Part shown: positions 17,563-26,964 of the stretch, piece by piece
How the letters are laid out: each line of letters opens with the position of its first letter
Position numbering within the stretch: the first letter of the stretch is position 1
Assembly (NCBI RefSeq): GCF_023101145.1
Contig: NZ_CP073714.1
Location: 2,108,001 to 2,172,000 of the forward strand
From: Paenibacillus pabuli
Lineage (GTDB): Bacteria > Bacillota > Bacilli > Paenibacillales > Paenibacillaceae
Reading direction: 5' to 3'
DNA: 64,000 nucleotides
Made by a program: the position numbers and the translations under genes
Notes under the pieces: generated by a model
The model's input: the letters and a program-made list of their open reading frames with translations, nothing else
Told to the model about the DNA's origin: nothing
The model's database searches: none

Positions 17563-17606
17563 AGTCCGTTGATTACTCTTTGATAAGGGGATCGGCGGAC
17601 TTTTTA
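17563..17606 (+). terminator. Terminator of mqnC
   Basis: AGTCCGTTGAT (17563-17573) pairs with ATCGGCGGACT (17591-17601) including two wobbles, then five T. Confidence 0.85.
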
Positions 17607-17744
17607 ATTTTTCTTTACACTAAGCATGATTCACAGATCATCAAACAGTACATATTACGCATTTGGCGATATTTTATATTGGAATTGAACTGTTACAATG
17701 AAAGGGCACGTGAGTAAGAAGACATGCTGGGAAGGGGCAAGCTG

Positions 17745-18722
17745 ATGAAAACAAGGAGACTTGGAAAGACGGGACTGGAAGTTCCTGTATTAAGTTTTGG
17801 TGCATCCTCTTTAGGTTCGGTATTTCGTGATATAGACCAAGGTGAAGGTGTTCGTACGGTTCACGCTGCTGTAGATGCAGGGATGAATTATATAGATGTT
17901 TCGCCCTATTATGGATTAACAAAAGCCGAAATCGTACTTGGAGAAGCCATCCGCAGTTTGCCACGCAGCTCGTTTACGTTGTCGACCAAGGCCGGACGTT
18001 ATGGGGAGAATGTATTTGATTTTTCACGTAAGCGGATACATGACAGTGTACAAGAGAGTTTGCGTAGACTGCATACCGATTATATCGACATTCTGTTCTT
18101 GCATGACATTGAGTTTGTCCCGGCCGATATTATTATTGAAGAAGCTTTCCCAACATTGCTCCACCTGAAAGAGCAGGGAGTCATTCGTCATGCAGGAATT
18201 TGTGGGTTACCGCTACCGTTATTCGAAAAGGTATTGCCACAGATTGATGCCGACGCCATCATTTCCTACTGTCATTATGCATTGAATGATACTTCGTTGC
18301 TTTCCTTGCTGCCTCTTTTGGAAAAGAAAGAAATTGGCCTTGTGAATGCTTCGCCTCTTTCCATGGGTTTGTTAAGCACAAGAGGTACTCCTGCCTGGCA
18401 TCCTGCAGAAGAGCGTGTGAAGCAGGTTTGTATGCAAGCGGCGCGGTTCTGCGCTGAACAAGGCAGTGATATCGCAAAGCTTGCCGTACAGTTTGCAACA
18501 GCCAATGAACAGATTCCAACGACACTGGTCAGCAGTGCAAGTGAACATAATATCCGCAACAATGCAGCCTGGATTGAGGAACCATTAGACCAGGAACTGT
18601 TATCGGAGGTGCTGCGTATTCTGGCTCCAATTCATAATGAGGGCTGGGTCAGCGGCCGCCCTGAATATAACATTGAACATAACATGAAATCACAAGAATC
18701 ATCGAAGGGGGAACAGGAATGA
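17745..18722 (+). CDS. Aldo/keto reductase, L-galactose/L-fucose dehydrogenase-like
   Basis: A 325-residue TIM-barrel AKR. LGKTGLEVPVLSFGASSLG, the catalytic Tyr in NYIDVSPYYGLTKAE, STKAGRY with the catalytic Lys, and the HD pair in FLHDIEF (His position) are visible. The pattern resembles NAD-dependent L-galactose dehydrogenases and D-threo-aldose (L-fucose) dehydrogenases, which oxidise the sugar C1 to a lactone. ATG 17745 follows GAAGGGG. It overlaps the next gene in ATGA. Substrate is inferred, not shown. Confidence 0.82.
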   Translation: MKTRRLGKTGLEVPVLSFGASSLGSVFRDIDQGEGVRTVHAAVDAGMNYIDVSPYYGLTKAEIVLGEAIRSLPRSSFTLSTKAGRYGENVFDFSRKRIHDSVQESLRRLHTDYIDILFLHDIEFVPADIIIEEAFPTLLHLKEQGVIRHAGICGLPLPLFEKVLPQIDADAIISYCHYALNDTSLLSLLPLLEKKEIGLVNASPLSMGLLSTRGTPAWHPAEERVKQVCMQAARFCAEQGSDIAKLAVQFATANEQIPTTLVSSASEHNIRNNAAWIEEPLDQELLSEVLRILAPIHNEGWVSGRPEYNIEHNMKSQESSKGEQE

Positions 18723-19732
18723 GAGCGGTTATTTGTGAAGATATAAATCGTTTGGCATTGCGAGACATAGCTGAACCCATTAGAAACGAGAATGATGCGC
18801 TGATAAGCATCCGACGAATTGGAATCTGCGGCACGGATTTGCATGCTTACAGAGGCAATCAGCCATTTTTCACTTATCCTCGTGTACTGGGTCATGAGCT
18901 TGCCGGAATGATTGAAGAAATCGGGGAAAATGAAGCGGGCCTGAAGGTTGGAGATCAGGTTAGTATTATTCCATATTTGCATTGTGGCGAATGTATCGCT
19001 TGTCGATCAGGGAAAACGAACTGTTGTGTGTCCATGAAGGTCATGGGTGTTCATGTGGATGGTGGCATGCGAGAAAGGATCGCAGTGCCAGTCTCTCATT
19101 TGATCCAAGCTGAAGGACTTACATTAGATGAAACCGCGATGGTAGAACCGCTGAGTATTGGTGCTCATGCGGTCAGAAGAGCAGATCTAAAGCCTGGAGA
19201 TCAGGTTGTTGTCATTGGAGCTGGACCGATTGGTCTTGGCGTGATGGCATTTGCCAAACAGGCGGGTGCTCGTGTTATTGCCATTGACCGGAATCTGGAC
19301 AGACTGGAGCTTAGCCGCAAGTGGGCTGGGGTCGATGCTTTGGTTCAAGCCAATGAACATGCCGCACAGAAAGTTGCCGAAATCACGGATGGGGATTATG
19401 CGACGGCTGTCTTTGATGCAACAGGAAACATACAATCGATGAATGATGCCATCCAATATGTGGCTCATAGCGGTCAATTAATTTTTGTTGGATTGGTCAA
19501 AGCCGATATTTCCTTTCATGATCCCGAATTTCACAAGCGGGAAATGAGCATTCTGGGCAGCCGAAATGCCACACGGGAGGACTTTGACCAGGTCATGTCG
19601 ACTTTGCGGGAGAAGAAGTTAAACATGGATGGCTACATTACACACCGGGCGAGTTTTGAACAATTGCCTGATTCGATGGATACCTGGTTACAACCGGATT
19701 CGCATGTAGTGAAAGCGATAGTGGAGTTATAA
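18719..19732 (+). CDS. Zinc alcohol dehydrogenase, LgoD-like
   Basis: A 337-residue MDR enzyme with catalytic zinc ligands in GICGTDLHAYRGN and GHELAGMIEE, the structural zinc cluster C-x2-C-x2-C-x7-C in CGECIACRSGKTNCC, and the Rossmann motif VIGAGPIGLGVMA. Segments GNQPFFTYPRVLGHE, MGVHVDGGM and DPEFHKREMSILGSRNAT closely resemble E. coli L-galactonate 5-dehydrogenase (LgoD/YjjN). It is translationally coupled to the aldo/keto reductase, suggesting sequential oxidation of one sugar. A strong bidirectional terminator follows. Confidence 0.86.
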   Translation: MRAVICEDINRLALRDIAEPIRNENDALISIRRIGICGTDLHAYRGNQPFFTYPRVLGHELAGMIEEIGENEAGLKVGDQVSIIPYLHCGECIACRSGKTNCCVSMKVMGVHVDGGMRERIAVPVSHLIQAEGLTLDETAMVEPLSIGAHAVRRADLKPGDQVVVIGAGPIGLGVMAFAKQAGARVIAIDRNLDRLELSRKWAGVDALVQANEHAAQKVAEITDGDYATAVFDATGNIQSMNDAIQYVAHSGQLIFVGLVKADISFHDPEFHKREMSILGSRNATREDFDQVMSTLREKKLNMDGYITHRASFEQLPDSMDTWLQPDSHVVKAIVEL

Positions 19733-19742
19733 AATAATAAAT

Positions 19743-19806
19743 AAAAAAACTCTCTCTGATCCTGAATGAATGGTTAACATCCATAGGAATCAGAGAGAGT
19801 TTTTGT
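19743..19806. terminator. Bidirectional terminator
   Basis: AAAACTCTCTCTGAT (19746-19760) pairs with ATCAGAGAGAGTTTT, a 15-bp stem with A and T runs on both sides. It serves the LgoD-like gene on plus and yitT on minus. Confidence 0.92.
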
Positions 19807-19819
19807 TTGCCTAGCCTGA

Positions 19820-20725
19820 TTATTTCTCCGGGTTCGTCACAATACCTGCATTTGGATCAATATGACGCACAATGGATTTGAGCCAGATCATTTCGAGGAA
19901 ATGAATCTCATAGTAGAGCGCTCCGGGAACGTGCTGGATCCATCCTTCAGCGACAGCAGGATGCCCTGGCTCCGTTGAAGAATGCAATGTTCCAGGTTCA
20001 CGGCGCAGCCGTGTACGGATAGCTTTTTCAACTTGAGCGCTTTGCGTGGTTAAGATACAGATTTTGCGCTTAGCTGTGAATCCGCGGAATGCAATATATA
20101 CCATTTCATATGCAATGAGATAAGCAATTACCGAGTACATCGCTTGATCCCAACCGAAGACAACACCGGCAGCGGTTAGAATCAACAAGTTGAGCAGCAT
20201 GATTATTTTTTCGAGAAGCATCCGTTTCCCGCTAAACAAGCGTTCTGGTGGACGGGAGGACGGATCACCGATTTCCAGCGTATCCAGTGTCCCACCATAC
20301 CGCACGACTAAACCGATCCCCAGACCGAGACATAATCCGCCAAACATGGCGGCAGCCAGTGGGTGTTCGACAAGCGGCGGCATGGGATGAAGCACAATGG
20401 CGCCAATCGAAAAGACAACCAAACCCAGAACAGTGACCAGTACAAATTTCTTTTGCACGAGTCTGTAGGACAGAAAAATAAAGGGAACGTTGAACAAAAA
20501 CAGGAACAAACCAATCCTCATTTCGGTCCAGTGGGCGAATAATGAAGAGATGCCTGTAATGCCGCCAATAATGATCTTATTGGGATGTAAAAACAGTTCA
20601 AGTCCCACGGAGGCCAGAATACCACCCGCAATGACAAACAATAAATTCAACAGGCGACGGGTAGATGATAATCTGGTCCTGGCAGTTTGTGGCACCGGAT
20701 TAGCCGATATCAGAGGTGCTTTCAT
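19820..20725 (-). CDS. YitT-family membrane protein (DUF161 + DUF2179)
   Basis: A 301-residue membrane protein with about five to six hydrophobic helices in residues 25-200 and a soluble C-terminal DUF2179 domain (KRKICILTTQSAQVEKAIRTRLRREPGT). HPNKIIIGGITGIS and GLGIGLVVRYGGTLDTLEI are YitT motifs. The transport role of the family is not established. Start 20725 is preceded on the minus strand by AAAGGAGGATGA. Gene is separate from khtU by 113 bases holding a 21-bp palindrome. Confidence 0.9.
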   Translation of the reverse strand: MKAPLISANPVPQTARTRLSSTRRLLNLLFVIAGGILASVGLELFLHPNKIIIGGITGISSLFAHWTEMRIGLFLFLFNVPFIFLSYRLVQKKFVLVTVLGLVVFSIGAIVLHPMPPLVEHPLAAAMFGGLCLGLGIGLVVRYGGTLDTLEIGDPSSRPPERLFSGKRMLLEKIIMLLNLLILTAAGVVFGWDQAMYSVIAYLIAYEMVYIAFRGFTAKRKICILTTQSAQVEKAIRTRLRREPGTLHSSTEPGHPAVAEGWIQHVPGALYYEIHFLEMIWLKSIVRHIDPNAGIVTNPEK

Positions 20726-20811
20726 AGGTCATCCTCCTTTGTGCGGCTTGCGTGCTATTCTCCCTGGGTTATTCACAGAAAGATCGGCGGTAGAGCCGCG
20801 ATTACGATACA

Positions 20812-20832
20812 TTGTCTGTTCTGAACAGACAA
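20812..20832. repeat. Perfect 10-bp inverted repeat between khtU and yitT
   Basis: TTGTCTGTTC, one T, GAACAGACAA. It lies just past the khtU stop and about 90 bases ahead of yitT on the minus strand. No T tract follows on either strand, so an operator is more likely than a terminator. Confidence 0.7.
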
Positions 20833-20838
20833 GGGGGG

Positions 20839-22077
20839 TTATCCTTCTTTCTGCAGAACCTTCGGTTCTTCTTTCTTCTTCCGAGGGTCTTTGAACTTAA
20901 ATATTTTATCCAATAATCTGAACACATGTTTGGACTCTTTTGTTAATAACGGTCCAAGGATGGCCAGAATGAGTACATATAGTGCGGCGAATGGTTGCAG
21001 CAGCGGGAGAAGTCCTCCGGCTTTACCCATATTGGCCATAATGATGGAGAATTCACCACGTGACACAATGGTCAAACCGATATTGGCTGATGCTTTCGGT
21101 GATAACCCTGCACTGCGGCCAGCGAGCATGCCTGCAAGGAAGTTTCCGAATAGTGTGAGCACAACTGCAATCAACGCAAGCCATACAGCTTCACCGCCAA
21201 GAGACAACGGATCGATGGACAATCCAAAGCTGAAGAAGAAGACAGCTCCGAAGAAATCACGGAATGGCAGAATCAAATGTTCAATCCGTTTGGCATGTTC
21301 TGTCTCAGCCAGCACCAGACCAACAAGCAAGGCGCCAATCGCTTCAGCGACATGAATGGTTTCGGAGAAACCGGCTACGAGGAACAATGCACCGAAAATC
21401 ACAAGGGAGAACAATTCATTGGAGCGAATCTTAAGCAACTTGTTAAGCAGCGGTGTTGCTTTACGTCCAAGAATAATGACAATGAGCATGAAACCAAGCG
21501 CGATGAGTGCGGATACAATGACACCTCCGATGGAGGATGAATCACTGAGCACAAGTCCAGACAAGATGGAGATATATACTGCGAGAAACACATCTTCAAA
21601 CATGATAATTCCGAGTATCATTTCCGTCTCCGGATTCGCTGTTCGTTTCAGATCAACGAGCACTTTGGCGACGATGGCACTGGATGAAATGGTTGTAATT
21701 CCGGCAATGACAAGTGCCTCGGCAGCTGGGAAACCGGAAGCAAAACCAAAAATCAATCCCAGCGTGAAGTTAATCCCAATATAGATGGAACCGCCGACTG
21801 CAATGGATTTACCTGATTTGATCAGGCGGCCGACCGAGAATTCCAGTCCAAGATAGAAGAGCAGGAAGAGAATACCGATTCGTCCCATAAATTCAATAAA
21901 CGGCTGACTTTCAATGAAACGGAAGTCCAGATGCCAGATTTTCATGGCATGAGGTCCAACGGCCATCCCGATCAGGATGTAAAATGGAACGACCGAAAAT
22001 CTCAGTTTTGCGGATAAGAGTCCGGCGGCTGCAATGAGCACAAGTGCCAGACCTACTTCGAATATCAAATGATCCAT
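20839..22077 (-). CDS. khtU: K+/H+ antiporter subunit KhtU
   Basis: A 412-residue CPA2-type cation:proton antiporter with about twelve hydrophobic segments. LLFYLGLEF, TISSSAIVAKVL, MFEDVFLAVYIS and AEAIGALLVGLVLAET are the usual CPA2 core motifs. KhtU exports potassium in exchange for protons. There is no C-terminal TrkA-N domain; regulation is by the partner KhtT encoded just upstream. The C-tail is short and Lys-rich. The start is four bases after the khtT stop. Confidence 0.92.
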   Translation of the reverse strand: MDHLIFEVGLALVLIAAAGLLSAKLRFSVVPFYILIGMAVGPHAMKIWHLDFRFIESQPFIEFMGRIGILFLLFYLGLEFSVGRLIKSGKSIAVGGSIYIGINFTLGLIFGFASGFPAAEALVIAGITTISSSAIVAKVLVDLKRTANPETEMILGIIMFEDVFLAVYISILSGLVLSDSSSIGGVIVSALIALGFMLIVIILGRKATPLLNKLLKIRSNELFSLVIFGALFLVAGFSETIHVAEAIGALLVGLVLAETEHAKRIEHLILPFRDFFGAVFFFSFGLSIDPLSLGGEAVWLALIAVVLTLFGNFLAGMLAGRSAGLSPKASANIGLTIVSRGEFSIIMANMGKAGGLLPLLQPFAALYVLILAILGPLLTKESKHVFRLLDKIFKFKDPRKKKEEPKVLQKEG

Positions 22078-22081
22078 CGAC

Positions 22082-22576
22082 TCACCCCCTTCCGGTCAGG
22101 AGGAGGGATTTGAATAGCTTCTGCTGATTGCGTTCGCCAACGGCTACTACCGTGGACTCTGCACTAATCACGACCTCCGGACCGGGGCTGATATGTTTTT
22201 TGTGATTCTTCTCTACAACGGCAATAACCGTTGCCCCTGAGTTTTGACGTACGTCCAGTTCACCAATAGATTTACCGATGCATCCAAAGGATGGCTCGAT
22301 TTTGTACCATTCAATAATCAGGTCGTCAAACGTTACTTCAATATTTTCAAGCTGCTTTGGTTTATAGGTCAATCCACCAACGATGGCAGCAATCTGTCTT
22401 GCCTCATAGTCATCTAGCGTGATCATGGAGATGCTTTGATCTGGATCGTCGTATTCAAAATGGTACATTTCCCGGCGACCATCATCGTGAATAATAACAA
22501 TAATTTTATCTCCACTGCTCGTTTCAATCTGAAATTTCTTGCCGATTCCCGGCAAATCTGTTTCGCGTACATCCAT
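22082..22576 (-). CDS. khtT: K+/H+ antiporter regulatory subunit KhtT
   Basis: A 164-residue cytosolic protein: an N-terminal part (1-70, [19 protein letters not shown]) and a C-terminal TrkA-C/RCK_C domain (about 78-160, [39 protein letters not shown]). In Bacillus KhtT gates KhtU and binds c-di-AMP through the RCK_C domain. AAGGAGG precedes the start on the minus strand. Gene order khtT-khtU in one operon. Confidence 0.93.
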   Translation of the reverse strand: MDVRETDLPGIGKKFQIETSSGDKIIVIIHDDGRREMYHFEYDDPDQSISMITLDDYEARQIAAIVGGLTYKPKQLENIEVTFDDLIIEWYKIEPSFGCIGKSIGELDVRQNSGATVIAVVEKNHKKHISPGPEVVISAESTVVAVGERNQQKLFKSLLLTGRG

Positions 22577-22888
22577 GGTTAGTATGCCTCCTTAAAGTGA
22601 GGGCTGGCCACAGAAGACAGGCTTATTTCCCGAAAATAGAATGATCTGCTGCTATTAGGAACATTAAAAGATGCGGGTAAACAGAGCCAGGGACTCCTGA
22701 CACACAGCCTTGTGTTGTGAATTTTAAATGAAAATGGGTATAACAAAATAGAGGTTAACAAACAGGTGTTGTCAATAAAGCTGTTCGATATCTAACATTT
22801 GCTAAAAGGGTTATAAGTTATGCACAAGTACACCGTCTCTTAGACAGAGGTGTCTCCATGCAAAGCAACCTAAAATACGATGTAACGG
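22577..22888. other. Gene-free stretch upstream of khtT
   Basis: It contains the khtT promoter and leader (22577-22775). Further out, ACACC and GGTGT around 22829-22853 form an imperfect hairpin between the small membrane-protein gene and khtT. No gene is supported here. Confidence 0.6.
22747..22775 (-). promoter_or_regulatory. Promoter of khtTU
   Basis: Minus-strand TTGACA (22775-22770), 17-base spacer, TCTATT (22752-22747). The predicted leader is about 165 bases long. Confidence 0.65.
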
Positions 22889-23293
22889 CTAGTGAAGAGC
22901 GTTCACGTAATTTGGTGCTATAGGGGTGGGAGATACATACATACTGGTGAATTTGATGGGTAGCAGAAATAATCTGCGTTTAAACAGACAAATCAACGGT
23001 TTAAAGGGCAGACGCGGTGTAGGAATTCGCAGCATTAGCAACAAAGCGAGCACAAGAAAGACAGGTTTGTTATGCGTGACCGCAATCAACTTCGACATGA
23101 CTTGTGGGTATTTGCGAATGGCAGGCTTTTGTTGAGACTCTAAGTTGTGGACAAGTACTTCCTTGTTGGAAGTCGTCTCAACGGTTACCTCGACAGCGGA
23201 TTCCGACTGCATCGGAATAGGGAAGGACAACGCTTGGAATACGCACAAAATGATAATAAAAGCGTAACGGAGTATTCTTGGTTGTTGTCTCAT
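22889..23293 (-). CDS. Hypothetical small membrane protein
   Basis: The 134-residue reading frame starts at 23293 behind AAAAGGGGGAAG. It has an N-terminal hydrophobic helix (YAFIIILCVFQALSFPIP, possible signal anchor), a polar Ser/Thr/Glu-rich stretch, then a second helix (PVFLVLALLLMLRIP) and a basic Phe/Leu-rich tail. I recognise no family. Support is the ribosome site and membrane-like composition only; a lineage-specific gene is plausible. It is divergent from ytxC. Confidence 0.5.
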   Translation of the reverse strand: MRQQPRILRYAFIIILCVFQALSFPIPMQSESAVEVTVETTSNKEVLVHNLESQQKPAIRKYPQVMSKLIAVTHNKPVFLVLALLLMLRIPTPRLPFKPLICLFKRRLFLLPIKFTSMYVSPTPIAPNYVNALH

Positions 23294-23472
23294 TTTTGCT
23301 TCCCCCTTTTCCGTGAAACATACTGTTATAAAAATAATAACACATTTTTGTCTTAACTCCAAACGAATTGATAATATACTGAGAAATCATGACACGCTTT
23401 CCATCAATCCGCTTCGTATATCCCTATCGGCCTTGCCATATACTTTGAACAGGAAGGAAAGGAGTGATTCTT

Positions 23473-24417
23473 ATGGAACTGTTCGCCGTATGGACCGATG
23501 TATCAGGGCAAGAGGAAGCGGATCAATTTTATCGTTGTGTGAAGGAAAAAACCAAAGGTTTACATATAAGCAAAAGAGGATTTCGCCTTACCTTCAAACA
23601 TAATGACGGAAGAGCGGCCTGGGTATGCAGAGGGAATGAGAATCACGCTGACTTTCAGCAGTGGCTGCCTCAGATCAGTGACTTGATCGCTGCTGGCCTT
23701 GCAGATTTCATCATGGATACACATGAACGTGTGATGGTGGAAGAGATGATTTCCAAGGCCTGCTCAGTTATGGATGAACATGAGGTGGAGAAGGTAAACC
23801 GGATATGCATGCCTTTATTATTCAATGGTGACTTGGATCAACCAGGACTGCGTGAGCGTCGCCGCACCACTTTGGTCAATGGATTGAAGCAGGATTTGGA
23901 GGAGATTCATTTTTTTCACCTTGAAGGCATCCTTAATTTCCGGATTCGGCAGTATAAACAGGAACTTCATGAGCTGGTAGAATATGCGCTTGATGAATTC
24001 TGGATGGATCGTCAATATGAAGAATTTATGGGGCTGCTCAAGTATTTTGTGTTCTTTCAGGAAGCGAAAGTACCTCTTGTACATTTGATACACAAAGGTT
24101 TACATGAATTTCAGGTACTGGATGCTTCGCTTAATGCGTTGCCCGTACAAAAAGATGAACAGGTCGTTGTTGAGATGCCTGGACTAGAATTGGAAATGGA
24201 TATCGAAGACATGATTGTGAGCACTCTGATCTCCATCTCTCCTGAAAAAGTGATGCTGCATACGCGCACTCCAGATCTGCCCATCATCTCTACGATCCGT
24301 CAAATCTTTGAGGACAAGGTGCAATTATGCCATCATTGTCCCGAGTGTGAAGTGCTGCGCTCCGGATTGTTGACAGGTCTTGACGCAAGTGATCTCGGCA
24401 ATTATAATAACTGTTGA
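23473..24417 (+). CDS. ytxC: Sporulation protein YtxC
   Basis: A 314-residue, mostly helical protein of the YtxC family, found in spore-forming Firmicutes and of unknown biochemistry. Family-like parts are RFRLTFKHND-type N-terminal text, HFFHLEGILNFRIRQYKQELHELVEYALDEF and the C-terminal VQLCHHCPECE with a Cys/His cluster. ATG 23473 lies nine bases after AAAGGAG; GTG 23464 overlaps that site. In Bacillus it lies upstream of thrS, as here. Confidence 0.88.
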   Translation: MELFAVWTDVSGQEEADQFYRCVKEKTKGLHISKRGFRLTFKHNDGRAAWVCRGNENHADFQQWLPQISDLIAAGLADFIMDTHERVMVEEMISKACSVMDEHEVEKVNRICMPLLFNGDLDQPGLRERRRTTLVNGLKQDLEEIHFFHLEGILNFRIRQYKQELHELVEYALDEFWMDRQYEEFMGLLKYFVFFQEAKVPLVHLIHKGLHEFQVLDASLNALPVQKDEQVVVEMPGLELEMDIEDMIVSTLISISPEKVMLHTRTPDLPIISTIRQIFEDKVQLCHHCPECEVLRSGLLTGLDASDLGNYNNC

Positions 24418-24442
24418 TCCATGATTTATTAGAAGTTATTAT
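24414..24442 (+). promoter_or_regulatory. Promoter of thrS
   Basis: TTGATC (24414-24419), 17-base spacer, TATTAT (24437-24442), overlapping the stop codon of ytxC and directly preceding the T-box leader. Confidence 0.6.
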
Positions 24443-24447
24443 GGAAC

Positions 24448-24752
24448 AATAAGCAAAAGCGTTGACAAAGACAAGAACCACACGCACGGTCAGAGCAGAG
24501 AGAGGGAACCAGGCTGAAATTTCCTCCGGATGCCACGTTTGGTTTACCCCTTTGTAGCTGCAGTTTTGAAAATGGAGTATGAAGGTTACCTCTCTTTATC
24601 AGGTAGTCATCCATGAGTAAGGATATGCCGGGTCATGCCCGTTACCGTCATGCCAATGAGGGCTGTATTATCATTATAGATAAAGCAGCTGAATTAGGGT
24701 GGAACCACGAGAGTATACAACACTCGTCCCTTTGCCGGGACGGGTGTTTTTT
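24448..24752 (+). ncRNA. T-box leader of thrS
   Basis: This tRNA-sensing leader has the stem I region (AGAGAGAGGGAACCAGGCTG and its partner CTCTCT), the T-box sequence AGGGTGGAACCACGAG (24696-24711) and a terminator, CACTCGTCCC (24721-24730) with GGGACGGGTG (24737-24746) and six T. ACC at 24588-24590 is a candidate threonine specifier codon in the expected 3' side of stem I, consistent with thrS. Uncharged tRNA-Thr should favour the antiterminator. Confidence 0.93.
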
Positions 24753-24845
24753 GCGTTCCTTTGCCAAAATCCAAGGAACAGCAATAGATTATCCATCCAT
24801 GATCATGCATGGACAGAGGTTGAATTTACAGGAGGAATGAGACAA

Positions 24846-26783
24846 ATGGCAGTTAACATTAAACTACCCGATGGTTCGGTGCGTGAGTATGCCGACGGAA
24901 GCAGCATCGAAGATGTAGCCGCTTCGATTAGCAGTGGACTTCGCAAAAATGCCGTAGCCGGCAAACTGGATGGAATCGTCGTGGACTTGTCCACAACACT
25001 TCATGAGGGAGCATTGGTGGAAATCGTAACATTGGATTCACCAGAAGGTCTGGAAGTAATGCGTCACAGTACAGCTCACTTGCTCGCTCAAGCTGTGAAG
25101 CGTTTATACGGAAATAAAGAGGTTCATCTTGGTGTTGGTCCGGTGATTGAAGATGGTTTCTACTATGATATGGATCTGGAGCAACCGCTCAATCCCGAAG
25201 ATCTGCAAAAGATCGAGAAAGAAATGGAACGTATTGTTAATGAGAACTTGCCGATTGTACGTAAGGAAGTTAGCCGCGAGGAAGCCATTAAAATCTTCGA
25301 AGAAGTGGGCGATCCATACAAACTCGAATTGATTCGTGACTTACCGGAAGACAGTGTCATCACTATATATGAGCAAGGTGAATTCTTCGACTTGTGTCGT
25401 GGACCACACGTACCATCCACAAGCAAAATCAAAGTGTTCAAACTGATGAATGTTGCCGGTGCTTACTGGCGTGGAGATAGCAAAAACAAAATGCTGCAAC
25501 GTATTTACGGTACAGCTTTTGTGAAAAAAGCACAGCTTGATGAGCATCTGCACTTCCTGGAAGAAGCACGTAAACGGGATCACCGTAAGCTGGGTAAAGA
25601 ACTCGAAATCTTCACATTCTCCCAACTGGTTGGACAAGGTCTACCAATCTGGCTGCCTAATGGTGCCAAGCTTCGCCGGACGTTGGAGCGTTATATCGTG
25701 GATCTGGAAGAGAGCCTCGGATATCAGCATGTATACACACCGGTGCTTGGTAATGTTGAGCTGTACAAAACTTCCGGACACTGGGAGCACTATCAGGAAG
25801 ACATGTTCCCGAAAATGGTTATGGACAATGAGGAACTCGTTCTTCGTCCAATGAACTGTCCTCACCACATGATGGTGTACAAGTCCAGCATGCACAGCTA
25901 CCGTGATCTGCCGATCCGGATTGCCGAGCTTGGCATGATGCATCGTTATGAAATGTCGGGCGCGTTGACAGGTCTTCACCGTGTACGTGCGATGACGCTG
26001 AACGACTCGCACATATTCGCACGCCCAGATCAGATCAAGGAAGAGTTTGCTCGTGTTATTGAACTGATTCAAACGGTTTATAAAGATTTCGGCATTCACG
26101 AATATCGTTTCCGTCTGTCCTATCGTGATCCTCAGGATACCGAGAAGTACTTCCAGAATGACGAGATGTGGGAGATGTCCCAACGCATGCTGCGTGAAGT
26201 TGTGGAAGAACTCAACCTTCCATTCTATGAAGCAGAAGGCGAAGCGGCATTCTACGGTCCAAAACTGGACGTTCAGATTAAGACAGCACTGGGCAAAGAA
26301 GAGACATTGTCTACCGTTCAATTGGATTTCCTCTTGCCAGAGCGGTTTGAGCTTGAATATGTGGGTGATGATGGCCAGAAACATCGTCCGGTCGTTATCC
26401 ACCGTGGTGTAATCAGTACGATGGAGCGTTTCACTGCATTCTTGCTGGAGAACTTTGCAGGGGCTCTGCCATTGTGGTTGTCTCCTGTACAGGCAAAGGT
26501 TATTCCGGTATCCGGCAACTTCGATGACTATGCACGTGAAGTGGAAGCGAAGCTGAAACGTGTGGGCATCTCTGCTGAAGCGGATCTGCGTAACGAGAAG
26601 CTTGGTTATAAAATCCGTGAAGCACAGCTTGAGAAGATGCCTTACATGTTCGTCGTTGGTGAAAATGAACGTAATGCAGAGGGTGTATCTGTGCGGAAAC
26701 GTGGAGAAGGCGATCTCGGCATGAAACCTGTGGACGAAATTGTAGCCCAACTTAAAGAAGAGATTGCAACAAGACTGGTGTAA
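24846..26783 (+). CDS. thrS: Threonyl-tRNA synthetase
   Basis: A 645-residue class II synthetase that charges tRNA-Thr. The order is TGS domain (1-62), editing/SAD domain ([28 protein letters not shown]), catalytic core ([16 protein letters not shown], zinc ligand Cys in [14 protein letters not shown]) and the C-terminal anticodon domain ([17 protein letters not shown]). ATG 24846 follows CAGGAGGA; the longer frame enters the T-box terminator. Controlled by the T-box leader. Confidence 0.97.
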   Translation: MAVNIKLPDGSVREYADGSSIEDVAASISSGLRKNAVAGKLDGIVVDLSTTLHEGALVEIVTLDSPEGLEVMRHSTAHLLAQAVKRLYGNKEVHLGVGPVIEDGFYYDMDLEQPLNPEDLQKIEKEMERIVNENLPIVRKEVSREEAIKIFEEVGDPYKLELIRDLPEDSVITIYEQGEFFDLCRGPHVPSTSKIKVFKLMNVAGAYWRGDSKNKMLQRIYGTAFVKKAQLDEHLHFLEEARKRDHRKLGKELEIFTFSQLVGQGLPIWLPNGAKLRRTLERYIVDLEESLGYQHVYTPVLGNVELYKTSGHWEHYQEDMFPKMVMDNEELVLRPMNCPHHMMVYKSSMHSYRDLPIRIAELGMMHRYEMSGALTGLHRVRAMTLNDSHIFARPDQIKEEFARVIELIQTVYKDFGIHEYRFRLSYRDPQDTEKYFQNDEMWEMSQRMLREVVEELNLPFYEAEGEAAFYGPKLDVQIKTALGKEETLSTVQLDFLLPERFELEYVGDDGQKHRPVVIHRGVISTMERFTAFLLENFAGALPLWLSPVQAKVIPVSGNFDDYAREVEAKLKRVGISAEADLRNEKLGYKIREAQLEKMPYMFVVGENERNAEGVSVRKRGEGDLGMKPVDEIVAQLKEEIATRLV

Positions 26784-26807
26784 TCCTGAATTGTGGCTTC
26801 TATAATT

Positions 26808-26860
26808 GAAAACCGTTTGAATCTTATTGGAGTAAATCCAATGGTTCAGACGGTTTTTTT
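26808..26860 (+). terminator. Terminator of thrS
   Basis: AAAACCGTTTGAA (26809-26821) pairs with TTCAGACGGTTTT (26845-26857), with an inner ATTGGA/TCCAAT stem, then a T run. Confidence 0.9.
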
Positions 26861-26964
26861 GTTGTTTTAAGGTTTTCTGACATCCGGTTTAAAAGCCTTA
26901 ATAGGTGAAAAGTATAGAATTTTTTCATTTTGGAAAACCTTTGCAGTAAGGGGGAGGTTCTATA

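Noticed and set aside
22579..22761. 60-codon minus-strand frame upstream of khtT
   Set aside because: It spans the khtT promoter and leader; no ribosome site and no recognisable features.
22926..23356. Two 69-codon plus-strand frames opposite the small membrane-protein gene
   Set aside because: No ribosome sites, and the minus-strand frame has a good one plus membrane-like composition.
24462..24467. TTGACA as thrS promoter
   Set aside because: No -10 box at any reasonable distance; it belongs to the 5' part of the T-box stem I. TTGATC-17-TATTAT just upstream fits better.
25641..26750. 369-codon open frame antisense to thrS
   Set aside because: It lies opposite conserved coding sequence, has no ribosome site or known motifs, and its composition (Phe/His/Cys-rich) is that of a shadow frame.
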